Part shown: positions 44,899 through 53,983 of the stretch, in pieces
Position numbering within the stretch: position 1 is the stretch's first letter
How the letters are laid out: each line of letters begins with the position of its first letter
Origin: Gemmatimonadota bacterium
GTDB lineage: Bacteria; Gemmatimonadota; Gemmatimonadetes; Longimicrobiales; Gaopeijiaceae
DNA: 64,000 nt
Reading direction: 5' to 3'
NCBI GenBank assembly: GCA_022822325.1
Contig: JAJEBW010000024.1
Coordinates: 1-64,000 of the forward strand
Notes under the pieces: generated by a model
Seen by the model: the letters and a program-made list of their open reading frames with translations, nothing else
Databases searched by the model: none
What the model was told of the DNA's origin: nothing
Translations under genes and position numbers: made by a program

Positions 44899-46677
44899 TC
44901 AGGATCGCCGAGGGCTGCGGTCCGGTTTCCGCCGCGCCACCTCGACCGTGAGAATGTCAACGTTGCGGTACTCGCGGTGCCTCACCGAAGAGGCATGGTG
45001 GCGAAGCAGCGACAGCGACAGATCGCGCTCGCTGGTTGGATCCGGATGGTCGCCCAGCAGCATCGCCTGGTTTTCCAGGTTGCCCTCCCGGGTGGCGGCG
45101 GTGAACTCCAGCACGGCGCCGTCCCGCGCATTCCAGGCGGCCACGCGCAGCCGCCGTCCCGCGGCGACCGGGGCGTGCTCATCGTCCTCTTGGCGCAGGA
45201 GACTCACCAACGCCTCTTCGGACGCTGCCCGCAGCCGCTCCGTCGCTCTGGTTCCCCATCCATGGCGGCTTGCAAGATCGACCACGAAACGATCGAGTTC
45301 GGGGAGGCTTCCGGCGCGAAGGGGCATCTCGGTCCTGTGGCGGCGAGGTCCGGTCAGTTGAAGGAAGAGGGTCAGGAGAAGGACCGTGAGACCGCCGGCG
45401 GTCAGGCCGTTCGCCAGCATTCGACCGGTCGGAGTCGCGAGCTGGCCGGGAAAGATGGCCTGGAACTGAATCCCGACGCCGATCCAGAAGGCGAGTCCGG
45501 CAACGAGGGCGCCCTGGCGGGTGACGCTTTCGCGGAAGACGACCTTCATTCCCTGCGCAAAGGTCAGTCCGAAGACGACCGTGAGATAGGCCCCCAGCAC
45601 CGGCAACGGAATCGAGAGGATCAGGGCCACGATCCTGGGCACGAAGGCGAGCGCAACGAGGACGATTCCGATGCACACGCCCACCCTCCGCGCCGCCACG
45701 CCGATTCCCGCCGCCAGGGAGATGCCGGCCGTGTAGGGCCAGGGCGGCAGCACTCCCGCGACGCCGGCGAGCAGTGTGCCGATGCCGCAGGCGTTGACGG
45801 CCCCCTGGACCTTGCGGAAGTCGATCGCGCGGGGCTCTCGGTAGGACAGTCGTTGCATGCGAACCGAATCCGCCACCTGCCGAACCGTGATCACGAAGGT
45901 CACGAAGAGGAAGCCGGGAAGCAGAATCCAGAAGCCCGGGCCGAAGCTCGCGTCCGGAGCGAATGACGGCAGCGCGGGCAGGCCGACCCAGCGGGCATCG
46001 GCGACGCGGCCAAAGTCCACAATTCCAAAGAATGCGGCGGTCGCGCATCCCGCGCCCATGCCGAGCACCGGGGTCCAGGCCCGCACCATCCGTGGGGCGC
46101 GCAGCATCAGACCGACGACGATCAGGATCGTCACGGCGGCGACCGTCGGCGCTGCGGCCGGGTGAGCGTCGTCGGGCACGCGCGTCAGCATGGCGAACCC
46201 CATGGGCATCACCGTCACCGACACGAGTGCGAGGAGCGTACCGGATATCAGCGGCGTAATGATGTGCCGGAGACGCGAAAGGACGGCCGACAGGAAGAAC
46301 TGGCAGATCGCCGATGCGACGACGAGTGCGCCGAGCAGGGGGGGTCCGCCCGTGACCAGAGCCAGAACCGCCACGCCGATGGAAGCGCCGGAAGCGCCCA
46401 TGACGGTCAGGGCGCCGCCGCCGAATGCGCCGACGCGGCCCGCCTGCAGGACCGTGATCAGTCCGCCGATCACCATGCTGGCGAAGATCGCCCAGGACAG
46501 GTAGGCGTCGTCCAGGCCTGCCGTGCGCGCGACGACGGTGGTGACCACGACCACCGGCACGCACACCAGGATACCGACCTGGAGCCCGATCACGAGAGAC
46601 ATCGCACCGGGAGGCCTGTCGTCGGCCGCGTAGCGCAGTCCGGCGCCTTCGGTGCGGCTCAACCGTCGCTTCTCCAT
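44899..46677 (-). CDS. NCS2-type permease fused to a degenerate anti-sigma HATPase domain
   Basis: 592 residues from ATG 46677. Residues about 25-460 form a 12-14-helix nucleobase/xanthine-permease-like (NCS2) transporter, with GALTVMGASGASIGVAVLAL, QVADSVRMQRLSYREPRAIDF and ISLAAGIGVAARRVGVCIGI typical of the family. Residues about 475-585 resemble an RsbW/SpoIIAB-type HATPase: LDRFVVDLASRHGWGTRATERLR followed by ASEEALVSLL where the family has EEALTNAI. The Mg-binding Asn is replaced by Ser, and the Gly-rich lid reads DLSLSLL, so ATP binding is probably lost. NCS2 shares its fold with SulP carriers, which usually carry STAS tails. Here the STAS is a separate gene. Confidence 0.78.
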   Translation of the reverse strand: MEKRRLSRTEGAGLRYAADDRPPGAMSLVIGLQVGILVCVPVVVVTTVVARTAGLDDAYLSWAIFASMVIGGLITVLQAGRVGAFGGGALTVMGASGASIGVAVLALVTGGPPLLGALVVASAICQFFLSAVLSRLRHIITPLISGTLLALVSVTVMPMGFAMLTRVPDDAHPAAAPTVAAVTILIVVGLMLRAPRMVRAWTPVLGMGAGCATAAFFGIVDFGRVADARWVGLPALPSFAPDASFGPGFWILLPGFLFVTFVITVRQVADSVRMQRLSYREPRAIDFRKVQGAVNACGIGTLLAGVAGVLPPWPYTAGISLAAGIGVAARRVGVCIGIVLVALAFVPRIVALILSIPLPVLGAYLTVVFGLTFAQGMKVVFRESVTRQGALVAGLAFWIGVGIQFQAIFPGQLATPTGRMLANGLTAGGLTVLLLTLFLQLTGPRRHRTEMPLRAGSLPELDRFVVDLASRHGWGTRATERLRAASEEALVSLLRQEDDEHAPVAAGRRLRVAAWNARDGAVLEFTAATREGNLENQAMLLGDHPDPTSERDLSLSLLRHHASSVRHREYRNVDILTVEVARRKPDRSPRRS

Positions 46678-46711
46678 ATCCACGATCGTTCCGGAAAAGA
46701 CCAATGACCGA

Positions 46712-47896
46712 CTACGACTTCGGAATCTCCTTCCGCGGATCCACGAAGGGCATGGGCACGACCGTCGCCTCCCGCTCCCCGTCGGGCGTCGCCACCCGCA
46801 ACCGCGTCCCCGTCTCGGCGAACGCGACCGGCACCATCGCATACCCGACATTGCGCTTCAGCCGGGGCGACCAGACCGCCGAAGTCACGACGCCGATTTG
46901 CCCGCCGCCCGCGCCGCCATTCCCTTCGCCCCCCTCTTCGCCCCCGCCCCGCACCGCCCACCGCGTCATGTTCAGATCCAGCGGCGCACCCGCGATCTCC
47001 ACCCCCGCCAGCCGCCGTCGCAGTCCCTCGGCCGCAATCCGCGCCAGCGCCTCCCGCCCGATGAAGTCGGCGCTCTTCCCCCGGTCCACCTGCCACCCCA
47101 GCCCCACCTCGTACGGGTTCGTGTCCAGCGTCATGTCGATCCCGTAGTTGAGGATCCCCGCCTCGATCCGCCGAATGTCCGACGGCCCCGTCGGCGCGAT
47201 CCCCAGGTCTGCCCCCGCATCCATCACCCGGTCCCACAGCTCCACCCCGCGGCTCCCGTCGCGCAGATAGATCTCGTAGCCCACCTCGCCGCTCCATCCG
47301 GTCCGCGTCACCACCACCGGAATCCCGTCCAGCTCCGTCTCCAGGAACCAGTAGTAGCGCAGCGCGAGCACATCGTCCCCAAAGAGCCGGCGCACCACCA
47401 CCTTCGACTTCGGCCCCTGCACCTGCATCGGCGACACATCGGGTTCGCCCAGCCGCACATCGAGCCCCGAATTCAGCGCCACGCCCTTCGCCCACAGCAG
47501 CACGTCGCTGTCCGCCAGCGCCAGCCAGAAGTGGTTCTCGCCCAGCCGCAGCAGCACCGGATCGTTCACGATGCCCCCGTCCTCCGCAGTGATCAACACG
47601 TACTTTCCCTGCCCCACCGCGCACTTCGACAGGTCCCGCGGAGTCAGCATGTTCGTGAAGGCGAAGGCGTCCGGACCGGTAATCTCGACCTGCCGCTCCA
47701 CGCTCACATCCCACACCGTCACCCCCGTCCGCAGCTTCTCGTACTCGGCGTGCAGATCGTCGTAGCGGGTCGGCAGAAACATGTGGTTGTACACCGTGTA
47801 GCTTCGGCATCCGGCCCGCAGGGTGGCGTCGAAGTAGGGGGAACGGCGGAGACGCGCACCACGCTGAATCAGCGCCATGTCGAAGGTCGGTTTCAT
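46712..47896 (-). CDS. DmdA-like GcvT-family THF methyltransferase
   Basis: 394 residues from ATG 47896, with CAGGAG 8 bp ahead. It follows the GcvT fold. The N-terminal part closely resembles DMSP demethylase DmdA as I remember it: YTVYNHMFLPTRY, VWDVSVERQVEITG, LTPRDLSKCAVGQG, GGIVNDPVLLRL, ALADSDVLLWAKG and MQVQGPKS. DmdA moves a methyl group from dimethylsulfoniopropionate to tetrahydrofolate. Many paralogues in this clade act on other methylated compounds, so the substrate is not certain. It sits last in a run of flavoprotein and GcvT genes and 34 bp before the permease, which could import the substrate. Confidence 0.78.
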   Translation of the reverse strand: MKPTFDMALIQRGARLRRSPYFDATLRAGCRSYTVYNHMFLPTRYDDLHAEYEKLRTGVTVWDVSVERQVEITGPDAFAFTNMLTPRDLSKCAVGQGKYVLITAEDGGIVNDPVLLRLGENHFWLALADSDVLLWAKGVALNSGLDVRLGEPDVSPMQVQGPKSKVVVRRLFGDDVLALRYYWFLETELDGIPVVVTRTGWSGEVGYEIYLRDGSRGVELWDRVMDAGADLGIAPTGPSDIRRIEAGILNYGIDMTLDTNPYEVGLGWQVDRGKSADFIGREALARIAAEGLRRRLAGVEIAGAPLDLNMTRWAVRGGGEEGGEGNGGAGGGQIGVVTSAVWSPRLKRNVGYAMVPVAFAETGTRLRVATPDGEREATVVPMPFVDPRKEIPKS

Positions 47897-47972
47897 TCGG
47901 GAAGCTCCTGGGCAAGGCCCGGTTTGGTGTGGCAAAAGCAAGGGCGTAGGGGGGGAAGCAGGTTGCGCGGCC

Positions 47973-49739
47973 TCATGACCGCCGGGTCAATCGCGCCCCC
48001 GGCTTCCATTTTCGCAAGATTGAGCTTGCACAGAGTTGACCCGGTCCTCCCGTCACGCCCCCACCCGGATGGCATCCCGATCCGCACAGGAACAGCCCCT
48101 CGACCGGCGTGCGGTACTGCGCCCAACCCGCCACCGGCCGCATGAAGAGGATCCGGTCGAGCCCCAGTTGACCATGATGCTCGTCGCCGCCGGTGAGCCC
48201 GAGTTCGGTTTCCAGATCGCGCGGGGTCAGGAGGCGGCGATCGACGATGCGGTCGCGCAGGCCGGGGAGAAAGTCGTCCAGGACGGCCAGGACATTGGCG
48301 AGGAGGGCGTCGCGGGGGGCGGGATCGTCCCAGCCGGTGGGGGTCCGGTCTGTGGGGCGGCGCGGTTGGCGTGGCGAGCGGCCGGCGGTTGGCGCGTCGC
48401 GAACGGTTGCGGGTCGGCCGGTCTGGCGTCGCGAAGGGTGTGGCGCAGAGTCGTCGGCGGGCGCGCCCGGGGCGGTCCCGTTCCGCAGCCGGTAGGGGGC
48501 GTAGCGCACCTGGATCGAGGCAAGGTGGCGTCCGGCGGGTGCGAGCGAGGGGTCGTGCAGGGTGGGGATCACCATGTCGAGGTGGGGGCGTTCGGAGATG
48601 CGGCCGTACTTGGCGGCGTCGCTGGCGCGTTCGAGGTACTCCACGGCAGGGGCCACGAGGGTGTGGCCGGCGAGCCGTGCAGCCGCGTCGGGAAGCGGCG
48701 GAAGTCCGTCGAGGAGGAGGTGCAGGACGGCGGTCGTGCCGCGCATCCGGATGTGGGCCACCTTGCGGTTGAACTCGGGCCCGAGTCGGGGCGCCCCCAC
48801 GAGCCCGAAGAAGGTGCGGCGCGGATCCACGCCCGAGACCACGCAGCGGGCCGCGATCTCTTTGCCGCCGGCCAGCCGCACCCCGGTCGCGGCCCCCTCC
48901 CGGATCACGATCCGCTCCACCTCGGCCCCGGTGCGCAGCTCGGCGCCGTGCACGCGAGCCGCCGCGGCCAGCGCCGCCGGGAGCGCGCCGATCCCGCCCT
49001 TCACGAAGGCGGAGGAGCGGAAGCCGTGGGCGTCGGCGCCGCAGGCATGATAGAAGATGCGGAAGCCGCCACCCATTGCCGCGGGGCCGTGCGCCGATCC
49101 GGCGAGCGCGCTCGTGGCGAGCATTCCCTTCAGCGATTCGTCGGAGAACCACTCGTCCAGGAGGTCGCGGGCGGGGAGCGGGAGGGCGCGCAGCAGCTCG
49201 ACCACGGTGCGCTTGCCAATCGGTCCCGGCCCGACGACCAGCCGCGCCATGCGGAGGAGCGGGCGCAGGAGACGGAGCCGTTCGCGAGGCCCTGGGTCGT
49301 GCAGGGCGGGGGCGGGGTGGTCGAGGGCCACCCGCAGCAGGCGCGCCATCGTGCGCAGGTAGTCGGTCCAGTCCGGGAAGCGCGCCGCGTCGGTGCGGCT
49401 GCGGGCGGAGATCTCGTCCAGGGTGCGCCCCGGATCGCGCCACAGAGTGAAGGCGTCGCCGCCGCCGGTCAGCGAAGTGGCCAGTGCGGGAGGTCGCACC
49501 CATGCGAGGCCGTGGGAGCCGAGGCCGAGATCGCGGGCGAGCCGGGCCGGAAAGAGCCCCGCATCCTGGGCGGCCACGTTGACGCGGCAGCCGGGGAAGA
49601 TCTCCTCCGTCGAGGCGGCGCCCCCCAGGACTCCGCGCCGCTCCAGCACAAGAACCTTCCACCTCGCGCGGGCGAGCAGCGCGGCGGTCGCCAATGCGTT
49701 GTGGCCCCCTCCCACCACGATCGCGTCGTACCTCTTCAT
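47973..49739 (-). CDS. CrtI-like FAD-dependent oxidoreductase (copy 1)
   Basis: 588 residues. The N-terminal dinucleotide fold is IVVGGGHNALATAALLARA, followed by ERRGVLGGAASTEE. The C-terminal FAD box reads PVEGLFLCGSGCHPGGGVTGG, as in phytoene desaturase and related amine oxidases. Its paralogue is 13 bp upstream. Residues about 415-465 form an insertion rich in Pro, Arg and Asp that is absent from the paralogue and looks disordered. No carotenoid gene lies nearby, so a role in carotenoid synthesis is unlikely. The operon points to oxidation of a small amine or lipid substrate. Confidence 0.8.
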   Translation of the reverse strand: MKRYDAIVVGGGHNALATAALLARARWKVLVLERRGVLGGAASTEEIFPGCRVNVAAQDAGLFPARLARDLGLGSHGLAWVRPPALATSLTGGGDAFTLWRDPGRTLDEISARSRTDAARFPDWTDYLRTMARLLRVALDHPAPALHDPGPRERLRLLRPLLRMARLVVGPGPIGKRTVVELLRALPLPARDLLDEWFSDESLKGMLATSALAGSAHGPAAMGGGFRIFYHACGADAHGFRSSAFVKGGIGALPAALAAAARVHGAELRTGAEVERIVIREGAATGVRLAGGKEIAARCVVSGVDPRRTFFGLVGAPRLGPEFNRKVAHIRMRGTTAVLHLLLDGLPPLPDAAARLAGHTLVAPAVEYLERASDAAKYGRISERPHLDMVIPTLHDPSLAPAGRHLASIQVRYAPYRLRNGTAPGAPADDSAPHPSRRQTGRPATVRDAPTAGRSPRQPRRPTDRTPTGWDDPAPRDALLANVLAVLDDFLPGLRDRIVDRRLLTPRDLETELGLTGGDEHHGQLGLDRILFMRPVAGWAQYRTPVEGLFLCGSGCHPGGGVTGGPGQLCASSILRKWKPGARLTRRS

Positions 49740-49752
49740 CCCGGCCTCCGCT

Positions 49753-51393
49753 TCATCCCAATCCCCCCCTTGAACCAGACGCCCGGCCCGGCCCCCGCTT
49801 CAGATCGGCGAGCACCCTGACCGCCGCGAGCTTCCCCGGCGCGCCCATGATCCCCCCGCCCGGGTGCGTGCCCGAGCCGCACTGATAGTAGCCGCGCACC
49901 GGTGTGCCGTAGCCCGCATGGCCCGCCGCCGGCCGCAGAAAGAAGAGCTGCGACGGGGTCAGCTCCCCCTGGAAGATGTTGCCCTGCGAGAGGCCCGTGG
50001 TGCGCTCGATGTCCAGCGGGGTGACGACCTGGCGGTGCAGGATGATCTCCCTCAGGTTGGGGATGTGCTCGCTCAGCGTCTCGATGACGGTGTCGCCGAA
50101 GGCCTCGCGCTTCTCGTCCCAGGTGCCTTCGCGCAGCTCGTAGGGGGCGTACTGCACAAAGCAGGACATGACGTGCTTGCCGGGCGGCGCCATGCCCGGA
50201 TCGATCGCCGAGGGAATGACGATGTCGATGTAGGGCCGCCGCGAGAAGTCGCCGTACTTTGCGTCGTCGTAGGCGCGCTCGAGGTAGTCGATCGAGGGGC
50301 TGATCGAGACGGCGCCGCGCAGATGGGGGCCGTGGCCCGGCATGCAGGCGAAGTCGGGGGCCGCGTCGAGCGCCAGGTTGACCTTGGCCGAGGAGCCCCG
50401 GAAGCGGAAGGCCCGCACCCCGCGAACCAGCTCGGCGGGGAGATGGTCCTCGTCGACCAGGTCGAGGAAGGTGCGGCGCGGATCGAGGCTGGACGACACG
50501 ACCCTCGCCCGCAGCTCCTCGCCGCTGTCCAGCGCGACCCCGGTGGCGCGCCCGTTCTTCACCAGCACCTGTTCCACCGCCGCGTCGGTGCGGATCTCGG
50601 CCCCCGCCTCGCGCGCCGCCGAAGCGATCGCCTCCGCCACCGCCCCCGTCCCCCCCTTCGCGAATCCCCAGGCGCGAAAGTGGCCGTCGATCTCGCCCAT
50701 GTAGTGGTGCAGCAACACGTATGCGGTCCCCGGCGAACGCGGCCCCAGGAATGTCCCGATGATCCCGCTCGCCGACAGCGTGGCCTTCAGCGCGTCGGCC
50801 TCGAACCACTCGTCGACGAAGTCGGCGGCGCTCATCGTCATCAGCTTGACCAGGGTGTGGAGCTGGTCGGGTTCGAGGTCGAGGAAGTGCCGGGCGAGGC
50901 CGGCCAGGCCGCGGATGTCGCCGGGCCCCAGCCGCCCGGGATCGGGAGGAGCGATCCCGAGCAGGCGCTTCACGGCGCGCGCCATGTAGAAGAGCGTCCG
51001 TCCGTAGTCGTCGTAGGCCTCGGCGTCGCGGACCGAGAAGCGGGCGATCTCGCGCCAGGTGCGATGATGGTCGGCGTCGCGATAGAGGCGGTCGCCATTC
51101 GGGAGCGGGGTGAGGGTGCTTTCGAGCGGCAGGATGGCGAGCCCGTGGCGGGGAAGGTCGAGCTCGCGGATGATGTCCGGTCGCATCAGGCTGACCACAT
51201 ACGAAAAAACACTGTAGCGAAAGCCGGGGAAGATCTCCTCGGTGACAGTGGCGCCGCCCAGCAGAGGCCGTCGTTCGAGGACGCAGACGCGCAGCCCGGC
51301 GCGGGCCAGGTAGGCGGCGTGGACCAGGCCGTTGTGGCCGCCGCCGATGACGATCGCGTCGTAGCGGCGGGGCACAGGGGACGCGGCGTTCAC
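49753..51393 (-). CDS. CrtI-like FAD-dependent oxidoreductase (copy 2)
   Basis: 546 residues. FAD-binding start IVIGGGHNGLVHAAYLARAG and LERRPLLGGATVTEEIFPGF. C-terminal box PVRGYYQCGSGTHPGGGIMGAPG. It aligns with copy 1 along the whole length (shared DPRRTFxxLV, YAPYxLR and ITxG-type segments) but lacks its disordered insertion. Four bp after the GcvT gene stop, so it is in the same operon. The pair could act as a heterodimer or on successive substrates. Substrate unknown; FAD binding is clear from sequence. Confidence 0.83.
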   Translation of the reverse strand: MNAASPVPRRYDAIVIGGGHNGLVHAAYLARAGLRVCVLERRPLLGGATVTEEIFPGFRYSVFSYVVSLMRPDIIRELDLPRHGLAILPLESTLTPLPNGDRLYRDADHHRTWREIARFSVRDAEAYDDYGRTLFYMARAVKRLLGIAPPDPGRLGPGDIRGLAGLARHFLDLEPDQLHTLVKLMTMSAADFVDEWFEADALKATLSASGIIGTFLGPRSPGTAYVLLHHYMGEIDGHFRAWGFAKGGTGAVAEAIASAAREAGAEIRTDAAVEQVLVKNGRATGVALDSGEELRARVVSSSLDPRRTFLDLVDEDHLPAELVRGVRAFRFRGSSAKVNLALDAAPDFACMPGHGPHLRGAVSISPSIDYLERAYDDAKYGDFSRRPYIDIVIPSAIDPGMAPPGKHVMSCFVQYAPYELREGTWDEKREAFGDTVIETLSEHIPNLREIILHRQVVTPLDIERTTGLSQGNIFQGELTPSQLFFLRPAAGHAGYGTPVRGYYQCGSGTHPGGGIMGAPGKLAAVRVLADLKRGPGRASGSRGGLG

Positions 51394-51397
51394 GAAG

Positions 51398-52612
51398 TCA
51401 ATTCCGCTTCCTCGGCGGGTCGAAGAAGGGCGTCTTCACCACCGTGGCGGGCACCCTTTGGCGCACGAACTCGACCGTGAGCTCGGCCTGGATGCGGGCG
51501 CCGGGGCGGGCGAAGGCGCGCCGGATGGTGGCGAGCGCAATGTACTTCTTGAGAATTGGCGAGAAGGTGGAGCTGGTGAGGTAGCCGATCTGCCTGGCGG
51601 CGGATCTCCCGCTCCTGCCCTTTGCGTAGATCGGCGCCGCGTCGCGCGAGGCCCGGCCGGCCACCAGCGGCGGAAGCCCCACCGCGGCGAAACGCTCCTC
51701 GATCCGCGGCCAGTCCAACTCGATGCCGGCCAGCGCCCAGCCCGACGGCTTCGCGGCCTCCTCCTCAAGCGCCCTGCCGCCCACGAACTCGCGGCCCCGG
51801 CGCGGCTGCACCGCCCACCCCAGCCCCGCCTCGTACGGCGACGACTTCCGCGATTCGATCAGCGCCGTCCAGCTCGACACATAGTCCACCTCCTTGAGGA
51901 GCAGCCCGGCCTCGATGCGGGCGACGTCGAGGGCGTCGAGCCCGGCTGGCGCCAGACCGTAGCCGCGGCCCGTCTCCACGATCGCGTCCCAGAGGGCGAG
52001 CGCGTCGGCGGGGCGCACCCAGAGCTCGTAGCCGAGATCGCCCGTGTAGCCTGTGCGCGTGATCGTGACCGGGGCCGCGCCGATCCGCCCTTCGGCCAGC
52101 GCGAAGAAGGGAAGCGCGGCGATGTCGGCGCCGGTGACGAGCCGTTCGAGGATCCGGCGCGAGGTGGGGCCCTGGAGGGCGAGGGCGGCGAGGTCGGAGG
52201 AGACGTCGCGGACGGAGGCGTCCATTCCGAGCGCGCAGTCCTGGAACCAGCGCAGGCAGGGGTCGGCGGCGGTGATGCGGAAGCGGTCGCCGGCCAGACG
52301 CTGAACAGTGCCGTCGTCGATGATCTTGCCCGCCTCGTCGCACCATGGGGTATAGAGGACGCGGCCCACCGCGCAGTCGGCGACCCTGCGGGTGACGATC
52401 CGGTCCACCAGCGCCGCCGCCTCGGGACCGGCGATCTCGTACTTGCGAAGCGGCGAGATGTCGAAGAGCGCCGCCCCGCTGCGGACCGCGTAGTACTCGT
52501 GCTCGTGGCCCGGTTCGTAGCTGAGAGCGCTCGCGTAGCCGGACCAGTTGCGCCAACGGCGGCTTCGGCACAGCGCGGCGGTCCGGGGGTGGAAGGGGGT
52601 CCCCAGGAGCAT
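51398..52612 (-). CDS. GcvT-family aminomethyltransferase
   Basis: 404 residues from ATG 52612; a GTG at 52636 would add eight residues. GcvT fold: VRSGAALFDISPLRKYEIAG, ALALQGPTSRRIL, ITRTGYTGDLGYELW, ARIEAGLLLKEVDY and SPYEAGLGWAV, with the C-terminal barrel ending VVKTPFFDP. Proteins of this type take a one-carbon unit from a methylamine oxidised by a flavoenzyme and give it to tetrahydrofolate, as in dimethylglycine or sarcosine dehydrogenases. It lies directly after a flavoprotein oxidase gene, so the two resemble a split dimethylglycine-dehydrogenase system. Confidence 0.85.
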   Translation of the reverse strand: MLLGTPFHPRTAALCRSRRWRNWSGYASALSYEPGHEHEYYAVRSGAALFDISPLRKYEIAGPEAAALVDRIVTRRVADCAVGRVLYTPWCDEAGKIIDDGTVQRLAGDRFRITAADPCLRWFQDCALGMDASVRDVSSDLAALALQGPTSRRILERLVTGADIAALPFFALAEGRIGAAPVTITRTGYTGDLGYELWVRPADALALWDAIVETGRGYGLAPAGLDALDVARIEAGLLLKEVDYVSSWTALIESRKSSPYEAGLGWAVQPRRGREFVGGRALEEEAAKPSGWALAGIELDWPRIEERFAAVGLPPLVAGRASRDAAPIYAKGRSGRSAARQIGYLTSSTFSPILKKYIALATIRRAFARPGARIQAELTVEFVRQRVPATVVKTPFFDPPRKRN

Positions 52613-52642
52613 CGGTTGCGCTCGGCGTTCACGCACGGGGCG

Positions 52643-53800
52643 TCAGCTCTGCATCGCCGCAAAGAGCGTCCGGTGGGCGTTGACGATCCGCTCCATCGCC
52701 TCGCGGTTCGGCTCCAGCGACCACTCTCCGCGTTCGGCGGTCCCCCCGAGGGCGATGCCGTCGCTGCGGGGCTGCATGTGAATGCCGAGCCCGCCCACCG
52801 ACGGTCCCGGTCCTCCGAAGGTGCCGTAGTCCACCTCCGGCTGCGGCACCAGCACCGTCAACTGTCCCTTCACGGGGACCAGCTCGCGATCGCCGAAGAG
52901 GTCGCGCGCGCCGAGTCCGGTGCAGTTCACCACCAGCGATTCCTCCAGCGCCACCAGCTCCCGCGGCTCGGCGAAGCTGCGAATCGCGATCCGCCCGCCG
53001 AAGCCGACAAAGTCGCGCACGAGCGCCGCCAGGTAGATCGTGGGCTCGATCCGCATCTCGGTGCGGCGGGTCGCGTAGCGGGTCGGAAAGGGGTGCTCGC
53101 CAGGGCCCAGCCGGGTCGATCCGGTGCGAAGGTGGTCCGGCAACAGGGGGGCGCGCTCCGGTACGCGGCTGCCCTGCCTTGCGCGCGGCTCGTTGTCGCT
53201 CAGCGCGTAGCTGCGGATCCAGGACACGCCGTAGCCGCGTCCCACCAGAAGTTGCAGTTGGCGGTAGGAGATCTCGACGGCTTCGCGGAACTGCGCGTCC
53301 CAGGCGGGGGTTCGCCGGTCTCCGCTCACCAGCCCCGAGGTGGGGGTGAAGCCCGCCAGCGACATGTTCGAGGTCGTGTTCGGCGGCACCGTCATCGCGT
53401 AGATGGCGACGTCGAATCCGCGCCGCTGGAGTTGGCGCGCGCAGGTCAGCCCCACGACGCCGCAGCCGATCACCGCAGCCGCGCGACTGTCGTGGTCGAG
53501 GGCCATCTCGGCGGCCAGTTGCCCGGTCCCCCACGAGATCGACATGCCGGCGCCGCCGTGCCCGTAGTTGTGAATGACCGTCGTCTCTCCGAACCGCTCC
53601 GCGTGCAGCACGAACCCCGAAGGACGATGCGGACGCAGGCCAACGGTGGTGCGGATCACCCGGTCCCAGTCCGCCCGCACCGGCGCCAGCCCCAACTCCG
53701 GCATCGGCCGGTCCACCGACCACGAGTGTCCCGAGCACGCCCCGAGTCCGCTCCCGATCAGCCCCATTCCGCCGATCTTCAGCATTGTCCTTCGGTTCAA
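52643..53800 (-). CDS. Circularly permuted D-amino-acid-oxidase-like flavoprotein, Tat-exported
   Basis: 385 residues from TTG 53800, which has GGAGG six bases ahead. The N-terminus NRRTMLKIGGMGLIGSGLGAC is a Tat signal. Key DAAO motifs are present but reordered. GLRPHR (54-59) and HNYGHGGAGMSISWG (77-91), normally the end of the protein, come first. The FAD motif AAVIGCGVVGLTCARQL (108-124) and VVNCTGLGARDLFGD (290-304) follow, and no second GLRP/YGHGG exists at the C-terminus. This is a circular permutation of the usual order. It probably oxidises an amino or N-methyl group of a periplasmic substrate. It heads the operon running down to the permease. Confidence 0.82.
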   Translation of the reverse strand: MNRRTMLKIGGMGLIGSGLGACSGHSWSVDRPMPELGLAPVRADWDRVIRTTVGLRPHRPSGFVLHAERFGETTVIHNYGHGGAGMSISWGTGQLAAEMALDHDSRAAAVIGCGVVGLTCARQLQRRGFDVAIYAMTVPPNTTSNMSLAGFTPTSGLVSGDRRTPAWDAQFREAVEISYRQLQLLVGRGYGVSWIRSYALSDNEPRARQGSRVPERAPLLPDHLRTGSTRLGPGEHPFPTRYATRRTEMRIEPTIYLAALVRDFVGFGGRIAIRSFAEPRELVALEESLVVNCTGLGARDLFGDRELVPVKGQLTVLVPQPEVDYGTFGGPGPSVGGLGIHMQPRSDGIALGGTAERGEWSLEPNREAMERIVNAHRTLFAAMQS

Positions 53801-53983
53801 CGGTCGCCTCCGGCATCCTGGTTTCCCGTGGCAGGCTCCTTCGCCGATACCCATCTTGGAGCGCACGCCCGCACCCGGCAACACCTTCGCCTCCGCCAAT
53901 CCCATGACCCCACCCGCAACGTCGGCGGCCCGTCGCGTCGTTCCTTCGCGCCTCGTCCTCACGGCCTGGCCCGCATGCGCGCC

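Noticed and set aside
47973-51393. Carotenoid desaturase role for the CrtI-like pair
   Set aside because: No phytoene synthase, cyclase or other carotenoid gene is near; the neighbours are GcvT-type and oxidase genes.
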